Shown here one piece after another: positions 28,054-37,137 of a stretch of DNA of 64,000 bases. Origin of the DNA: JAEINY01 sp942490535 (lineage in GTDB: Bacteria > Bacteroidota > Bacteroidia > Bacteroidales > Marinilabiliaceae). Under the pieces are notes generated by a model. The model was not told the origin of the DNA, did not search any database, and saw only the letters and a list, made by a program, of their open reading frames with translations. Every line of letters begins with the position of its first letter. The first letter of the stretch is position 1. The stretch lies in the NCBI GenBank assembly GCA_942490535.1, contig CALNXQ010000002.1, forward strand, positions 1 through 64,000, read 5' to 3'. A program made the position numbers and the translations under genes.

Positions 28054-28174
28054 TACCCCCTTTCATACTACCCATGTATAGAGCGGATCATCATCGATCA
28101 GTCGGCAAGCAGTGGTGAAAGAAATATCATCCCTTAAAATGAAACGACTAAAAGGAAATAAACGTAGATTTTAG

Positions 28175-28196
28175 TATCTTTGTACCATATTGGTAC
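28175..28196 (+). promoter_or_regulatory. -7 box with overlapping palindromic operator of yefM-yoeB
   Basis: TATCTTTG (28175-28182) fits TAnnTTTG. It overlaps a perfect palindrome GTACCATATTGGTAC (28182-28196, 6-bp arms, 3-base centre) placed where RNA polymerase would start, 19 bases before the antitoxin ATG. Autorepression by the YefM-YoeB complex is the likely function. Confidence 0.65.
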
Positions 28197-28214
28197 GCAC
28201 TAAAACAAAAAGTC

Positions 28215-28466
28215 ATGTTAATAATAAGCAGCAGAGAGTTTAGACAAAATCAAAAAATATACTTTGAAAGAGCTGATAAAGGCGAACAAATCATCGTTCA
28301 AAGAGGAAAAGACAAAGCTTATGCATTAACACCTATACATGAAGATGATATTTATTTTAATGCCGAAATGGTCGAAAGAATTAAACAAAGCATTAAGCAA
28401 GTGGAAGAAGGAAAAGTAAAAAAGGTCAATACTCCTGAAGGAATAAGCGATTTATTGGGATTATGA
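28215..28466 (+). CDS. yefM: YefM/Phd-family antitoxin
   Basis: An 83-residue antitoxin. The N-terminal Phd/YefM fold is clear (SSREFRQNQKIYFERADKGEQIIVQRGKDKAYALTPI); the acidic, lysine-containing tail should bind the toxin. It ends 4 bases inside yoeB (ATGA overlap), and a palindrome over the predicted start site suggests autorepression. Length normal. Confidence 0.93.
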   Translation: MLIISSREFRQNQKIYFERADKGEQIIVQRGKDKAYALTPIHEDDIYFNAEMVERIKQSIKQVEEGKVKKVNTPEGISDLLGL

Positions 28467-28741
28467 GCTATACTTTAGATTTTTCAGAAACAGCCTTATC
28501 CGACATTGAAAAGCACAAAAAGTCAGGAGATAAATCTGTTTTAATAAAAATACAAAAACTGCTTACCGAGTTATTGGAACATCCAACCACCGGTACTGGT
28601 CAACCTGAACAATTAAAACATAGCCTTGCCGGATTATATTCTCGTAGAATTAATCAAAAGCACAGATTGGTTTATTCCATTAATGAAGAAGTGGTAAAGG
28701 TTCATGTTTTGAGTGCCTTTGCTCATTATGGAGATAAATAA
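28463..28741 (+). CDS. yoeB: YoeB/Txe-family mRNA interferase toxin
   Basis: A 92-residue RelE-superfamily endoribonuclease that would cut mRNA on the ribosome. The diagnostic end (LAGLYSRRINQKHRLVYSINEEVVKVHVLSAFAHYGDK) contains the YoeB active-site Arg, His and Tyr pattern (SRRINQKHRLVY and HYGDK). It overlaps yefM by 4 bases. The pair appears complete, in contrast to the decayed TA copies upstream. Confidence 0.94.
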   Translation: MSYTLDFSETALSDIEKHKKSGDKSVLIKIQKLLTELLEHPTTGTGQPEQLKHSLAGLYSRRINQKHRLVYSINEEVVKVHVLSAFAHYGDK

Positions 28742-28998
28742 TAAATTCTACCGCTCGCCAGAGCCACAACCAATATTACCCAGGCCCGGCCTAACCCCGT
28801 CTACCTCCACTCTATTTCGCACCATCTGACCATGCTACAATCATTAATCCCCAATAGTCACTCCCCGCATTCGGAAGGGAATACTTCATCCGGGCAACCG
28901 TCGCCATTGGAACTGCAGGGCGGATAGAGATGACCTGTCGCCCAATCAACGTCAGCCCTTATGCTGCAAGCCTTCCCCACTGTTCAGTAAACGCATCC
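28742..28998. other. Non-coding stretch after yoeB
   Basis: Begins with a damaged start of the interspersed repeat (CCGCTCGCCAGAGCCACAACC). The rest is non-coding and holds no motif I recognise before the 21-base repeats start. Confidence 0.5.
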
Positions 28999-29145
28999 AG
29001 GTGGCTCGTACACGTTAACGAGTGACCGGGAAACTTATCCCGGTGACCCGGATAAGTTGCCCGATGGCTCGGACGTTTTGCCGGGTGAGCCGTTAACGTA
29101 AAAACATGAGCCGGATAAACGTCCCGGTCATTGGGATGCGTTTTT
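28999..29145. repeat. Seven 21-base tandem repeats, block 1
   Basis: Seven consecutive degenerate 21-base units, e.g. CGGTGACCCGGATAAGTTGCC at 29041. The period is kept exactly while bases vary. No open frame crosses the block in the direction of the units. Confidence 0.85.
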
Positions 29146-29207
29146 TGGCCTTTGGAGACCTTTTTCAGCCACTAAAAAACACCAAAATATCACCCTTTTT
29201 TGCATCC

Positions 29208-29354
29208 GGGTGACCGGGATAAACGTCCGGGTGACCGGGATAAAAATACGAGTGGCCCGTACACGTTAACGGATGACCGGGAAACTTGTCCCGGTGACCC
29301 GGATAAGTTGCCGGATGAGTCGTATGCGTTAACGGGCCACCCGGATGCGGTAAA
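29208..29354. repeat. Seven 21-base tandem repeats, block 2
   Basis: Again exactly seven 21-base units; units 3-5 align with units 1-3 of block 1, and unit 5 is identical to block 1 unit 3. One frame (ATG 29200) reads heptapeptides of the PGDRDK type, ending in the mlaD 3' end on the other strand; I do not consider it a real gene. The block ends next to the mlaD stop. Confidence 0.85.
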
Positions 29355-29371
29355 AGCGTTAAAAAACAGGC

Positions 29372-30331
29372 TTACTTTTTCTTATCCTTAAAGTAACCTT
29401 TGAACAAAGGATGGTGCTGCAAGGCTTCCATGTTTTCATCAAATTTTTGACTTCCGGCATTAATATTCTCCAGTGTTTCTTTTAAATCCTTCTTCAACAA
29501 GGAGTCCTTCGCCAGAGTGTTAATCAAACTATTATCTCCGCTCGCAAGCTCTGAGATAAAGCTATTCAGAGACTCGGACATGTCTTTTAGCTCACGCCCG
29601 GAAGCATTCAAATCGCTTAACAAGGTGCGAACTTTTTGTGCCGTTAATGTATCATACAACATTATTCCCATCAGGCTTTTATCGCTTTTCATCAAGTCAG
29701 ATACAGCTTGCAGATTCGTCATCAGTTCAGCCGATCTCCGGGTGGTCTCTTTCACGTTCTGAATAATTTGGCGGATGTCATTGGCGGTTTCGGCATCATT
29801 CACCAGCATTCCCAGGGTTCCTTTCCCTTCATTTATTGAATTGGTAATTCGGAGTATGCCGGCCGTTAACAGGGCTGCATTTTCATTCGTTTCGCTTAAA
29901 GTACTTAGCATTTCAGCCGTTCCTATGGGATCAAAGGCTTGTATTTCATCATTGGCTTCAATGGGCTGACTTACACCCAAACCCGGTTCGATGTTAACCA
30001 CCATATCGCCCACCAATCCATCGGTACTTATTTTAGCCACCACATTTTTTTTGATATACTTCATGGTTTGCACATCCAGTTTCATGATAATGCGGATGGA
30101 GGTATCATTGATCAGTTCAATGCCCTTCACATTGCCCGCATCAATGCCCAGATACCTGACATTGTCTCCCAATCTCAGGCCTCTAACACTTTTAAAAACG
30201 GAGCTTATCTCAAAACTCTTTTGAAATAAACTTTGCCGGTCGCCAATTAAATAAACGGCCAGGGTGAAAAGCACCACGCCGCTAAACACCATTATTCCAA
30301 GTTTTATCTTTTGAGAAGCTGTTTTTTGCAT
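29372..30331 (-). CDS. mlaD: MlaD-family (MCE domain) lipid transport protein
   Basis: A 319-residue membrane-anchored protein of the Mla-type phospholipid transport system. Residues 8-28 (LGIMVFSGVVLFTLAVYLIG) are a single transmembrane anchor. The MCE domain follows at about 38-115 (VRGLRLGDNVRYLGIDAGNVKGIELIN...TDGLVGDMVVNIEPG). A long helical C-terminus (about 130-310) lies in the periplasm. It is the last gene of the mlaE-mlaF-mlaD operon, read from the minus strand with 23 bases to mlaF. No outer-membrane MlaA or other Mla gene is in the window. Confidence 0.92.
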   Translation of the reverse strand: MQKTASQKIKLGIMVFSGVVLFTLAVYLIGDRQSLFQKSFEISSVFKSVRGLRLGDNVRYLGIDAGNVKGIELINDTSIRIIMKLDVQTMKYIKKNVVAKISTDGLVGDMVVNIEPGLGVSQPIEANDEIQAFDPIGTAEMLSTLSETNENAALLTAGILRITNSINEGKGTLGMLVNDAETANDIRQIIQNVKETTRRSAELMTNLQAVSDLMKSDKSLMGIMLYDTLTAQKVRTLLSDLNASGRELKDMSESLNSFISELASGDNSLINTLAKDSLLKKDLKETLENINAGSQKFDENMEALQHHPLFKGYFKDKKK

Positions 30332-30354
30332 ACAACTGTGTTTCTGATATCGAT

Positions 30355-31116
30355 TTAAAAAAATGCTTGTATCACCGGATCGTTTGCTGCTTTTAAATCC
30401 GCATAAGTCCCTTCGGCATAATTTTTCCCTTCCACCAAAATAACGACCCTGTCAGAAATAAGTCGGGCAACATTTAAATCATGGGTGATTATTAATGAGG
30501 AGGTATTGTATTTTTTTTGAACCGCTCCAATTAAGTGAATTATTTCCCGTGCCGTCACCGGATCTAAACCCGTGGTTGGTTCATCATAGAAAATAATTTG
30601 AGGCCTTAAAATCAAGGTTCGCGCCAAAGCAATCCGGCGCTTCATCCCACCGGATAATTCTGCCGGCATCAAATCAATGGCCTCCTCCAATCCCACACTT
30701 GCCAGTACTTCTGTGACTAATTGCTCCACCGCTTCCTTTCCCGCAAACTGTTTCCGCAGCCTGCGTAAGGGGAACTCCAGGTTTTCACGAACCGACATGG
30801 AATCATACAAAGCACTCCCCTGAAATAAGAAGCCGATATGCCTGCGTAAGGCATCCAGCTCTTTTTGATCCAAATCGGGAATGCTTTTACCTAAGATGCT
30901 CACCTGACCCGATTGGCCGGTCATTAATCCGACCAGGCAACGGATCAATACCGTTTTTCCGGCCCCGGATTTGCCAATGACCACCAAACATTCACCCTCA
31001 TAAAGATCCAGATCAAAACCTTTCAGCACCTGCTTTCCGGCAAGTGTTATAAACAATTGAATCACTTCAATAATCTTTTGCGCATCGTTTCCCTTATGTG
31101 TTTCCTCCGGTTTCAT
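30355..31116 (-). CDS. mlaF: MlaF-type ABC transporter ATP-binding protein
   Basis: A 253-residue ABC ATPase powering lipid movement with MlaE. Walker A GKSGAGKTV, signature LSGGMKRRIALARTL, Walker B IIFYDEPTTGLDP and H-loop IITHDLN are all present. The GMKRR form of the signature is typical of Mla/Ttg2A ATPases. It lies 17 bases downstream of mlaE. Confidence 0.94.
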   Translation of the reverse strand: MKPEETHKGNDAQKIIEVIQLFITLAGKQVLKGFDLDLYEGECLVVIGKSGAGKTVLIRCLVGLMTGQSGQVSILGKSIPDLDQKELDALRRHIGFLFQGSALYDSMSVRENLEFPLRRLRKQFAGKEAVEQLVTEVLASVGLEEAIDLMPAELSGGMKRRIALARTLILRPQIIFYDEPTTGLDPVTAREIIHLIGAVQKKYNTSSLIITHDLNVARLISDRVVILVEGKNYAEGTYADLKAANDPVIQAFF

Positions 31117-31133
31117 CCACTTGTGTTAGAAAT

Positions 31134-31916
31134 TTACAGCTCATAAAAAATATCTGACACCAAAACAGCCAAAAAATCAATAAAAAACAGCAACATCGAC
31201 GTGATGACAACGGCCGCATTAGCTGCCAATCCTACGCCGGCCGTCCCTCTCTCGGCAAAATAACCTTTGTAGCAGCCAATTAAACCGATGGCAAAGCCAA
31301 AAAAGAACGACTTAATGATGGACGGGATCAGGTCGCCATATGTTAAATAATCGAATACTAAATTAAAAAACAGGATAAACGAGACTGAACCTTTTACATT
31401 CTCCACCAGAAAAGACCCCAACAGACCTAATGTATCGCCCAATATGACCAAAACAGGCAAGGTGGCCGTAGTAGCCAGAATACGTGTTACTACCAGATAC
31501 TTAAACGGATTTGTACCCGATACTTCCATGGCGTCGATCTGTTCCGTCACCCGCATCGACCCCAATTCGGCCCCTATTCCCGAGCCCACTTTACCGGCAC
31601 AAATCAGCGCTGTGATAACCGGCCCTATTTCTCTTACAATGGAAATACCAACCATACTGGGCATTAAGGATACAGCGCCAAAATCAACTAAGGTGGGGCG
31701 GGTTTGCAAGGTCAGCACCATGCCCATGATAAAACTGGTAATAGCCACCAAGGGCAGCGATCGGTAACCAACCATATAGCATTGCTTAAGAAATTCTTGA
31801 AACTCTATAGGCGGACTCATTACTTCTTTAAAAAAACGACCGGTAAAGAAGGAAACATCTCCAACTGTTAAAACAAACTGTTTAAACTGTGCCGATAAAT
31901 ATGCCCAATAGTTCAT
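31134..31916 (-). CDS. mlaE: MlaE-family permease
   Basis: A 260-residue permease with five to six transmembrane segments. Family hallmarks are VGYRSLPLVAITSFIMGMVLTLQ, ICAGKVGSGIGAELGSMRVTEQIDAMEV and the closing AVVITSMLLFFIDFLAV. It is the first gene of the operon; with MlaF and MlaD it forms the inner-membrane complex that exchanges phospholipids with the outer membrane. Confidence 0.94.
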   Translation of the reverse strand: MNYWAYLSAQFKQFVLTVGDVSFFTGRFFKEVMSPPIEFQEFLKQCYMVGYRSLPLVAITSFIMGMVLTLQTRPTLVDFGAVSLMPSMVGISIVREIGPVITALICAGKVGSGIGAELGSMRVTEQIDAMEVSGTNPFKYLVVTRILATTATLPVLVILGDTLGLLGSFLVENVKGSVSFILFFNLVFDYLTYGDLIPSIIKSFFFGFAIGLIGCYKGYFAERGTAGVGLAANAAVVITSMLLFFIDFLAVLVSDIFYEL

Positions 31917-32110
31917 ATTCGCCTCATTTGATAACTACCCTTTTCCAGCGTTTATTCTGATCTCTAAAAAGATACCATTTTATGGAGATAAAGTCCACTT
32001 CCTGAACAGTAAATAATCAGGTGAACAGACTTCTTGTGAAGAAAATCCAGTTCTGAACATGATTCACCCAAATGCAACTTTTATTACCAGTCGGTCTATG
32101 AGATGCTTCC

Positions 32111-32118
32111 TACTTTTG
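32111..32118 (+). promoter_or_regulatory. Probable -7 element of the glycoside-hydrolase-like gene
   Basis: TACTTTTG matches TAnnTTTG, about 38 bases before the ATG at 32156. The -33 partner is not clear. Confidence 0.45.
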
Positions 32119-32155
32119 AAGCAAGTAAAAATGCTTACACATAGACTTTTCAATT

Positions 32156-33274
32156 ATGAAGAAAATACTAAGCTTCCTGTTGGCTGGAATGATCGCCTGG
32201 CCCCTGATGGCCCAAACCCCTGAAACGAATAAATATGCCAGGGCATATAGCACTAAAAAGTTTTATTTTTCAGGGTGGGGAGAACCTAAAAATGGACCTG
32301 AAAGCGACCAACAAGCCACATTACAGAAATGGGCCGACGCAGGCATCACGGATTTATTGCCCGGTGCCGGTAAGGAACGCCTGAAGGAGCTCATTCGTCT
32401 GGGTTCGGATTATGGCATGCGCATTCATGCCTGGCACTGGATGATGAATGTGGGCCGCAACGCGGAATGTCAAAAACATCCCGACTGGTACTCCATTAAC
32501 AGTATGGGGCAGAGCTGCCAGGATTTTCATCCCTATGTGGACTACTACAGTTTTCTGAGTCCCTTTTCGGAAGGGGCCCGGGAATACATCAAAAACGGTG
32601 TTCGCGAAAAAGCCAGGATCGAAGGTCTGGCTTCTGTTCATTTCGATTACATCCGTTATGTGGATGTTATTTTGGGCAATAACCTGCAAAAGAAATATCC
32701 CTATAAAGGTGGCAAACTCATCCAGGATCGCTTGTTACCAGAATTTGATTTTGGCTATCACCCCAATGGCCGCAAACAGTTCAAGGAGACTTTTGGTATT
32801 GACCCCATGGACCTGGAAGATCGGGTGGAAAATGCCGCCTGGCAGCAATTCAGAATGAATGCCATCAGTTCATTGGTAGACGAGTGTGTGGCCATTTGTC
32901 ACGAAGAAGGCACGGCTGCCTCGGCTGCTGTATTTCCGTTCCCTCAGTTGGCCCGGGAGTATGTGCGCCAGGATTGGGGCAACTGGAACCTCGATTATTT
33001 CTTCCCCATGATTTACAAAAAAGATCATGATGGTAACGTGGGATGGGTTGGTTTTGCCACACAAGAAGGTGTGCGGGTGATGGAAGATGAGCAACACCTG
33101 TTTACCGGCATTTTAGTGGATGACTATAAGCATAAGCTGGCTGATTTTGAAGCCGCCATTGTTGAGGCCCATAAAAATGGTGCGCGTGGTGTTACGTTTT
33201 TCACCATCCATTCGCTAACGGATGAACACCTGGCCATTATTAAGAAATACCACCAGAAGTATAACAAGAAATAA
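32156..33274 (+). CDS. Secreted glycoside-hydrolase-like (GHL10/DUF187-like) TIM-barrel protein
   Basis: A 372-residue protein with a signal peptide (MKKILSFLLAGMIAWPLMAQ) and a barrel-like body. FHFDYIRY-type motif (SVHFDYIRYVDV, about 161-172) and SPFSEGAREYIKNGVRE resemble the GHL10/YngK-like glycosidase family, as do the later FFPMIYKKDHDGNVGW and GVTFFTIHSLTDEHL. It probably acts on an extracellular or periplasmic polysaccharide; the substrate cannot be read from sequence. It stands alone between the divergent mla operon and an intergenic REP cluster. Confidence 0.75.
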   Translation: MKKILSFLLAGMIAWPLMAQTPETNKYARAYSTKKFYFSGWGEPKNGPESDQQATLQKWADAGITDLLPGAGKERLKELIRLGSDYGMRIHAWHWMMNVGRNAECQKHPDWYSINSMGQSCQDFHPYVDYYSFLSPFSEGAREYIKNGVREKARIEGLASVHFDYIRYVDVILGNNLQKKYPYKGGKLIQDRLLPEFDFGYHPNGRKQFKETFGIDPMDLEDRVENAAWQQFRMNAISSLVDECVAICHEEGTAASAAVFPFPQLAREYVRQDWGNWNLDYFFPMIYKKDHDGNVGWVGFATQEGVRVMEDEQHLFTGILVDDYKHKLADFEAAIVEAHKNGARGVTFFTIHSLTDEHLAIIKKYHQKYNKK

Positions 33275-33853
33275 CTTGACTGTACGGAATCGTAATAATG
33301 GTTTTTGGATAAAATGATACGGCTCTATCATAGTTAAACTGGTCTATTCAATCCATTCTGGATTGTGATGTATTTGTTGTTTCTACCACGGGTTTAGCTT
33401 CGTTGATTTTCAATTCACCTGTGGCTATTAGTACTCAATCCTTTTCAGGATTATTCTTTTACAACCACGAAGTGGTTTAATGGTAATAACCCTGGGTGAA
33501 ACCCAGGGATTGCTGACACCATCTATCACAACCCAAGAGGGTTGTATTTTGTGTTTTGAATTATTGCCAACCACTAAATGTGATAGAGCCAATAATACAA
33601 AGACGAACATGACAACCGGTTATCAAATAAAAAATCAGTAAGGCTTATACTACCTTACTTTTCAGGTAGTGGATTAGGAACACACTTCCAAGCCCAATTG
33701 CAACGCTTGTCATTCTTGCTTTTGGCCGTCTCCACGGGATTAGCGTTCGCTACCAGGCCTCCTGAAAAGCCTGTCGAAAATCATATAATAATCTTTCCTC
33801 ACCTTGTGTAAATCCTCTTTCTTTGCGCCCTCATTGTTAAAAACACAACACGC
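33275..33853. other. Intergenic stretch with small palindrome cluster
   Basis: No gene. Between 33437 and 33545 four short palindromes lie in a row: AATCC/GGATT (33437-33452), AACCAC/GTGGTT (33463-33477), CCCTGGGT/ACCCAGGG (33490-33508) and ACAACCC/GGGTTGT (33528-33545). This resembles the REP-type repeat clusters scattered through Bacteroidota genomes. The remainder holds nothing I recognise. Confidence 0.65.
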
Positions 33854-33945
33854 ATGTATCGATTGGTTTTATTTATAACAGTTGCATTTCTATTTCAGGG
33901 TTCATTTGGTCAGGACATGAACCGGGTTAAGCAGGTGGTTGCAGA

Positions 33946-35695
33946 CTGGGGTGTTGATTATTTTGACAGATTTTAAAATATTATTCATGCGACTTTTAGG
34001 TTTTCTTTCCGTTTAAAAGCCTTACATCTTTTTGAAAAGTCAGATTCACCAATCGTTTTCTTTGACCAATTATGGATATCCATAAATGTATTGCTCTCCA
34101 TAGCTTTATTGATGCAAGAGTGGTCAATCTGCAGTGTCGCTGCTGATATTATCAATATTGATTGGGTAATGCCCATTAAAGCACTTTCCGAGCAGTAATA
34201 TTTGTATTTTCCAAACAAGCTTTCTATAATGTCGGATACCCCAAGGTAAGCTTCTTTATATTTTGCATTTTTAGGGATGTTGTCAGACAATCTCTTCATA
34301 AGTGTATCGCTAAAATCTAATCCCTTCTTGTTGAGATTGATTATCGAGATATCTTTTTTTATACCACCAATTGTTTTATGGACAATCCCTCTGTTATGAT
34401 TTTTTTCTTTATTGTTTTAATCACTGTCAGATACTGTTTATAGTCGATTATATCATCGCTATACTCTTGTATCCAATTGAATTTCTCCTCAAACATTTCT
34501 TTTGCCTCTTGAACGAGTTCCTCATCAATGTAATTACTCAAATTGGCATTTGGAGATTGTAATCGTTTTTCAACAATGGATTCAGCTATAAGAAGAAAGT
34601 TTCCTCGCTCTTGATATTGAAGTATTTTTTCAAACCATCCAATCATTTGTTCTGCATTCATATATCTTGCTTTGGCCCTTTGGCTTGGAGGACTAAGAAA
34701 TGAGAGTAGTGTTTGTTTGGTTTGATGTTTACAACGGGATAGTCGCTTTAAAAAACTATCCCATTTAGTGTCAGTGGACAATATCGACTTCAAGCAGCAT
34801 GCGGACAGATGGCTGACATCGTAAATGTAAGTGATTTTTTTATGCAGAGCGCAGAACTCTTCAATTCCTTTCTTAACATCGGCTCCGTGATCTGAAATTA
34901 TTTCTTTGGGAATACCTGTTAGTTTTACTGTCTCAACCAAAGCATTATAAGTAACCTCCCATGTTGCCCTTGGAGTCACTGTTAGATTCAGCAAGGCAAC
35001 ATCTTTCATCTTAAGATTGAAACCATTTTTTCGTAAATCTTTTAATGATACTCCTAATATTGCCAAACATTTATTTTTCCCTGTAGTTATGGTATAATCC
35101 ACTATATAAACCCAATCATTACGCTTTTCTTTCGGCTCATGCAACGTGTAATACCCTAAACGCAACACCCATTGTCGAATAGTAGAATAGTGAGGTGCAG
35201 GTGCATTATAAAAGTTAGCAAGTATTGAACAAATTTTTGCACAGCTTCGATACGACGTATTGCCATCAAGAAATAGCTGAGCACAAAAATTGATAAAATC
35301 GCTGCAGTAACTAAAATGCTTGGGGCTATTACATGTTCCCTTATTAAAAAGAATAGTATGAGTAGGTTTGTCAGAGTAACCCTGCATTTCTCCGGCAAAA
35401 GCTACTTCTTTTTGTTTTTTTTTAATTCAAGCTCCAGCTTTTTAGCTTTCTCCTTCCAGAAATTTCTACTTTTAATTAGATCCCGGATTTTAATCTTTAA
35501 TTGCTTTATTACAGCCTGTTTTTCTCTGTGCTTTTGCTTCCAAGAATCACGGCTTGACTTGAAGAATTTTAATTCCTGTAAACGTATTTCGCTCAAAATA
35601 TTGCAGTAATGATTATCTGCCTTCAAAGATAATATAAAAACTCAAAACTAGGATGAATTATTAGTAAGGATAAAGTTAAATAATCAACACCCCAG
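33946..35695 (-). mobile_element. Unclassified DDE insertion sequence, copy 2
   Basis: A 1750-bp copy of the element at 22537-24285, with the same CTGGGG...CCCCAG ends. An exact 7-bp target duplication TTGCAGA flanks it (33939-33945 and 35696-35702), fixing the element's boundaries and duplication length. Confidence 0.95.
33985..35626 (-). pseudogene. DDE transposase, copy 2, two frameshifts
   Basis: Compared with copy 1 there are two extra T in the poly-T (poly-A on the coding strand) run near 35420, shifting the frame after the coiled-coil. One base is also lost near 34376 (TTTTATGG against TTTTTCTGG). Three fragments of 74, about 340 and 104 codons remain. Only copy 1 can supply an active transposase, unless frameshifting on the A run is used. 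Confidence 0.88.
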
Positions 35696-36954
35696 TTGCA
35701 GACTTAAGTTCGCCGGCTATGTTTGGCAGAGGCTATGTGAACAAAGGGGATAGTCTGGCAGCTGATTACATTGCTCATGCCTTGAAAAAATACCGCATCA
35801 AACCCATTGGTACGTCCTACTTTCAGCACTTTGAGATGAGTATCAACCGCTATATCGGTGCTCCGAGCCTGACGATTGACGGGCAAACACTTCAAAACGG
35901 AACAGACTGGGTGCCGGATCCCGCCTCGCCCTCTATCCATGGAACTTTTCCGGTTATCAGAGTCACAAAAAAGGATTTAATTCATAAAAAGGATTTTCAA
36001 CAGCTGTGTGCACAAGATCTACAAAACAGCTTCATCACCTTTGATACTTGCGTGGTCAATAATCAGGAACTGCATCGTTTAGCCCGCAACCTGTTTACTT
36101 CAGCACCTTTCCTGGTCAAAGGATTGGTGGAAGCGCTTGAATCGCCCACTTTTTCGGCCCGTCGCTATGTGCGTGATTACGTCACCCTGCGGGTAAAACG
36201 TGAACATTGGTCACGTGAAGTCAAAGCGATTGAGGTGGATTTGGACCATGAGTTCGTGGAAGACTATACCTCTCAAAATGTGATGGGTTTCATCCCCGGC
36301 CAATCCGATACGTGCATCGCCCTGATTGGCCATTACGACCACCTGGGTATGTTTGGAGAAGTCATGTATCCCGGAGCCAACGACAATGCCAGTGGGGTGG
36401 CCATGATGCTGGAATTGGGTGCCCATTTCAAAAAACACCGTCCGCACTACAGCATACAGCTCATCTTCTTTGGAGCCGAGGAAGCCGGTTTTTACGGATC
36501 GGAATATTATGTGGCCCACCCCGCTTATCCGCTGGCGAAAACCAAGATGGTGATTAATTTCGACATGGTGGCCTCGGGCACGCAATGGACCGAACTGATA
36601 CAGGCCCAATTATATCCTGCCATCGAGCAATCTTTTGTAGCCATCAATGCTCAACACAACTACATCGAACAGCTTAAACCAACAGGCTACGAAGCCACTT
36701 CGGACCACATCCACTTTCATGATCAGGGCATTCCGGCGGTGTTTTTCTGGACGGAAGGGGGCAATAAAGTCTACCACACCCCCGGCGATCTGCCGGCCAC
36801 CCTCACCTACCCGGTTTTTGAAGGTATTTTTAAACTGGTGCGTGACTTTGTGGAGATCACCGGCAATTCGCTTTAGTAAAGCATCCACTTAATGGTGGTT
36901 TGTGTTTGAGTTTGATGGATAGGTATCCATTAATTTCATGTTTAGAGAATGTAA

Positions 36955-36977
36955 GCAAGGGCCTGAAAGGCCCTTCG
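36955..36977. terminator. Hairpin downstream of the M28 gene
   Basis: AAGGGCC and GGCCCTT form a compact stem about 80 bases after the peptidase stop; a weak T tract limits confidence as terminator. Confidence 0.4.
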
Positions 36978-37137
36978 ATAAAAGCACCGGGTGTGGCGAA
37001 GCAAAACCTGATGAATGCCCCCTTGCAGCGCTGTGGGCTGGAAGCCCGACAGGCAATGAGAGCACGGCTCTTCACATTATTTAAGATTTGAATGCCGCTA
37101 ATTTAAGTACTTTTGCGGCCTCCATCTATTACCACAC

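Larger units (their letters stand above)
27283..28073 (+). repeat. Duplicated TA block, copy B
   Basis: Counterpart of 25597-26391, about 1686 bases downstream and 4 bases shorter through single-base deletions. Confidence 0.9.
33854..36876 (+). pseudogene. M28-family metallopeptidase gene, split by an insertion sequence
   Basis: The gene begins at ATG 33854 (MYRLVLFITVAFLFQGSFG, a signal peptide) and runs to 33945, where the DDE element enters; it resumes at 35703. Removing 33946-35702 (IS plus one copy of TTGCAGA) restores a continuous frame ...RVKQVVADLSSPAMFGRGYVNKG. The body has M28 zinc motifs: GHYDHLG, GANDNASGVA, FFGAEEAGFYGSEYY, NFDMV and TSDHIHFHDQGIPA. It would be a secreted aminopeptidase-like enzyme. 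As it stands, the remaining ORF (from 35719) lacks the signal peptide and is probably not exported. Confidence 0.93.

Noticed and set aside
28999..29354. CRISPR array
   Set aside because: Units are adjacent with no spacers, the repeats are degenerate, and no cas gene is present.
29200..29391. 63-codon ORF of PGDRDK-type heptads
   Set aside because: Explained by the 21-base repeats, overlaps the 3' end of mlaD, and has no neighbour or family support.
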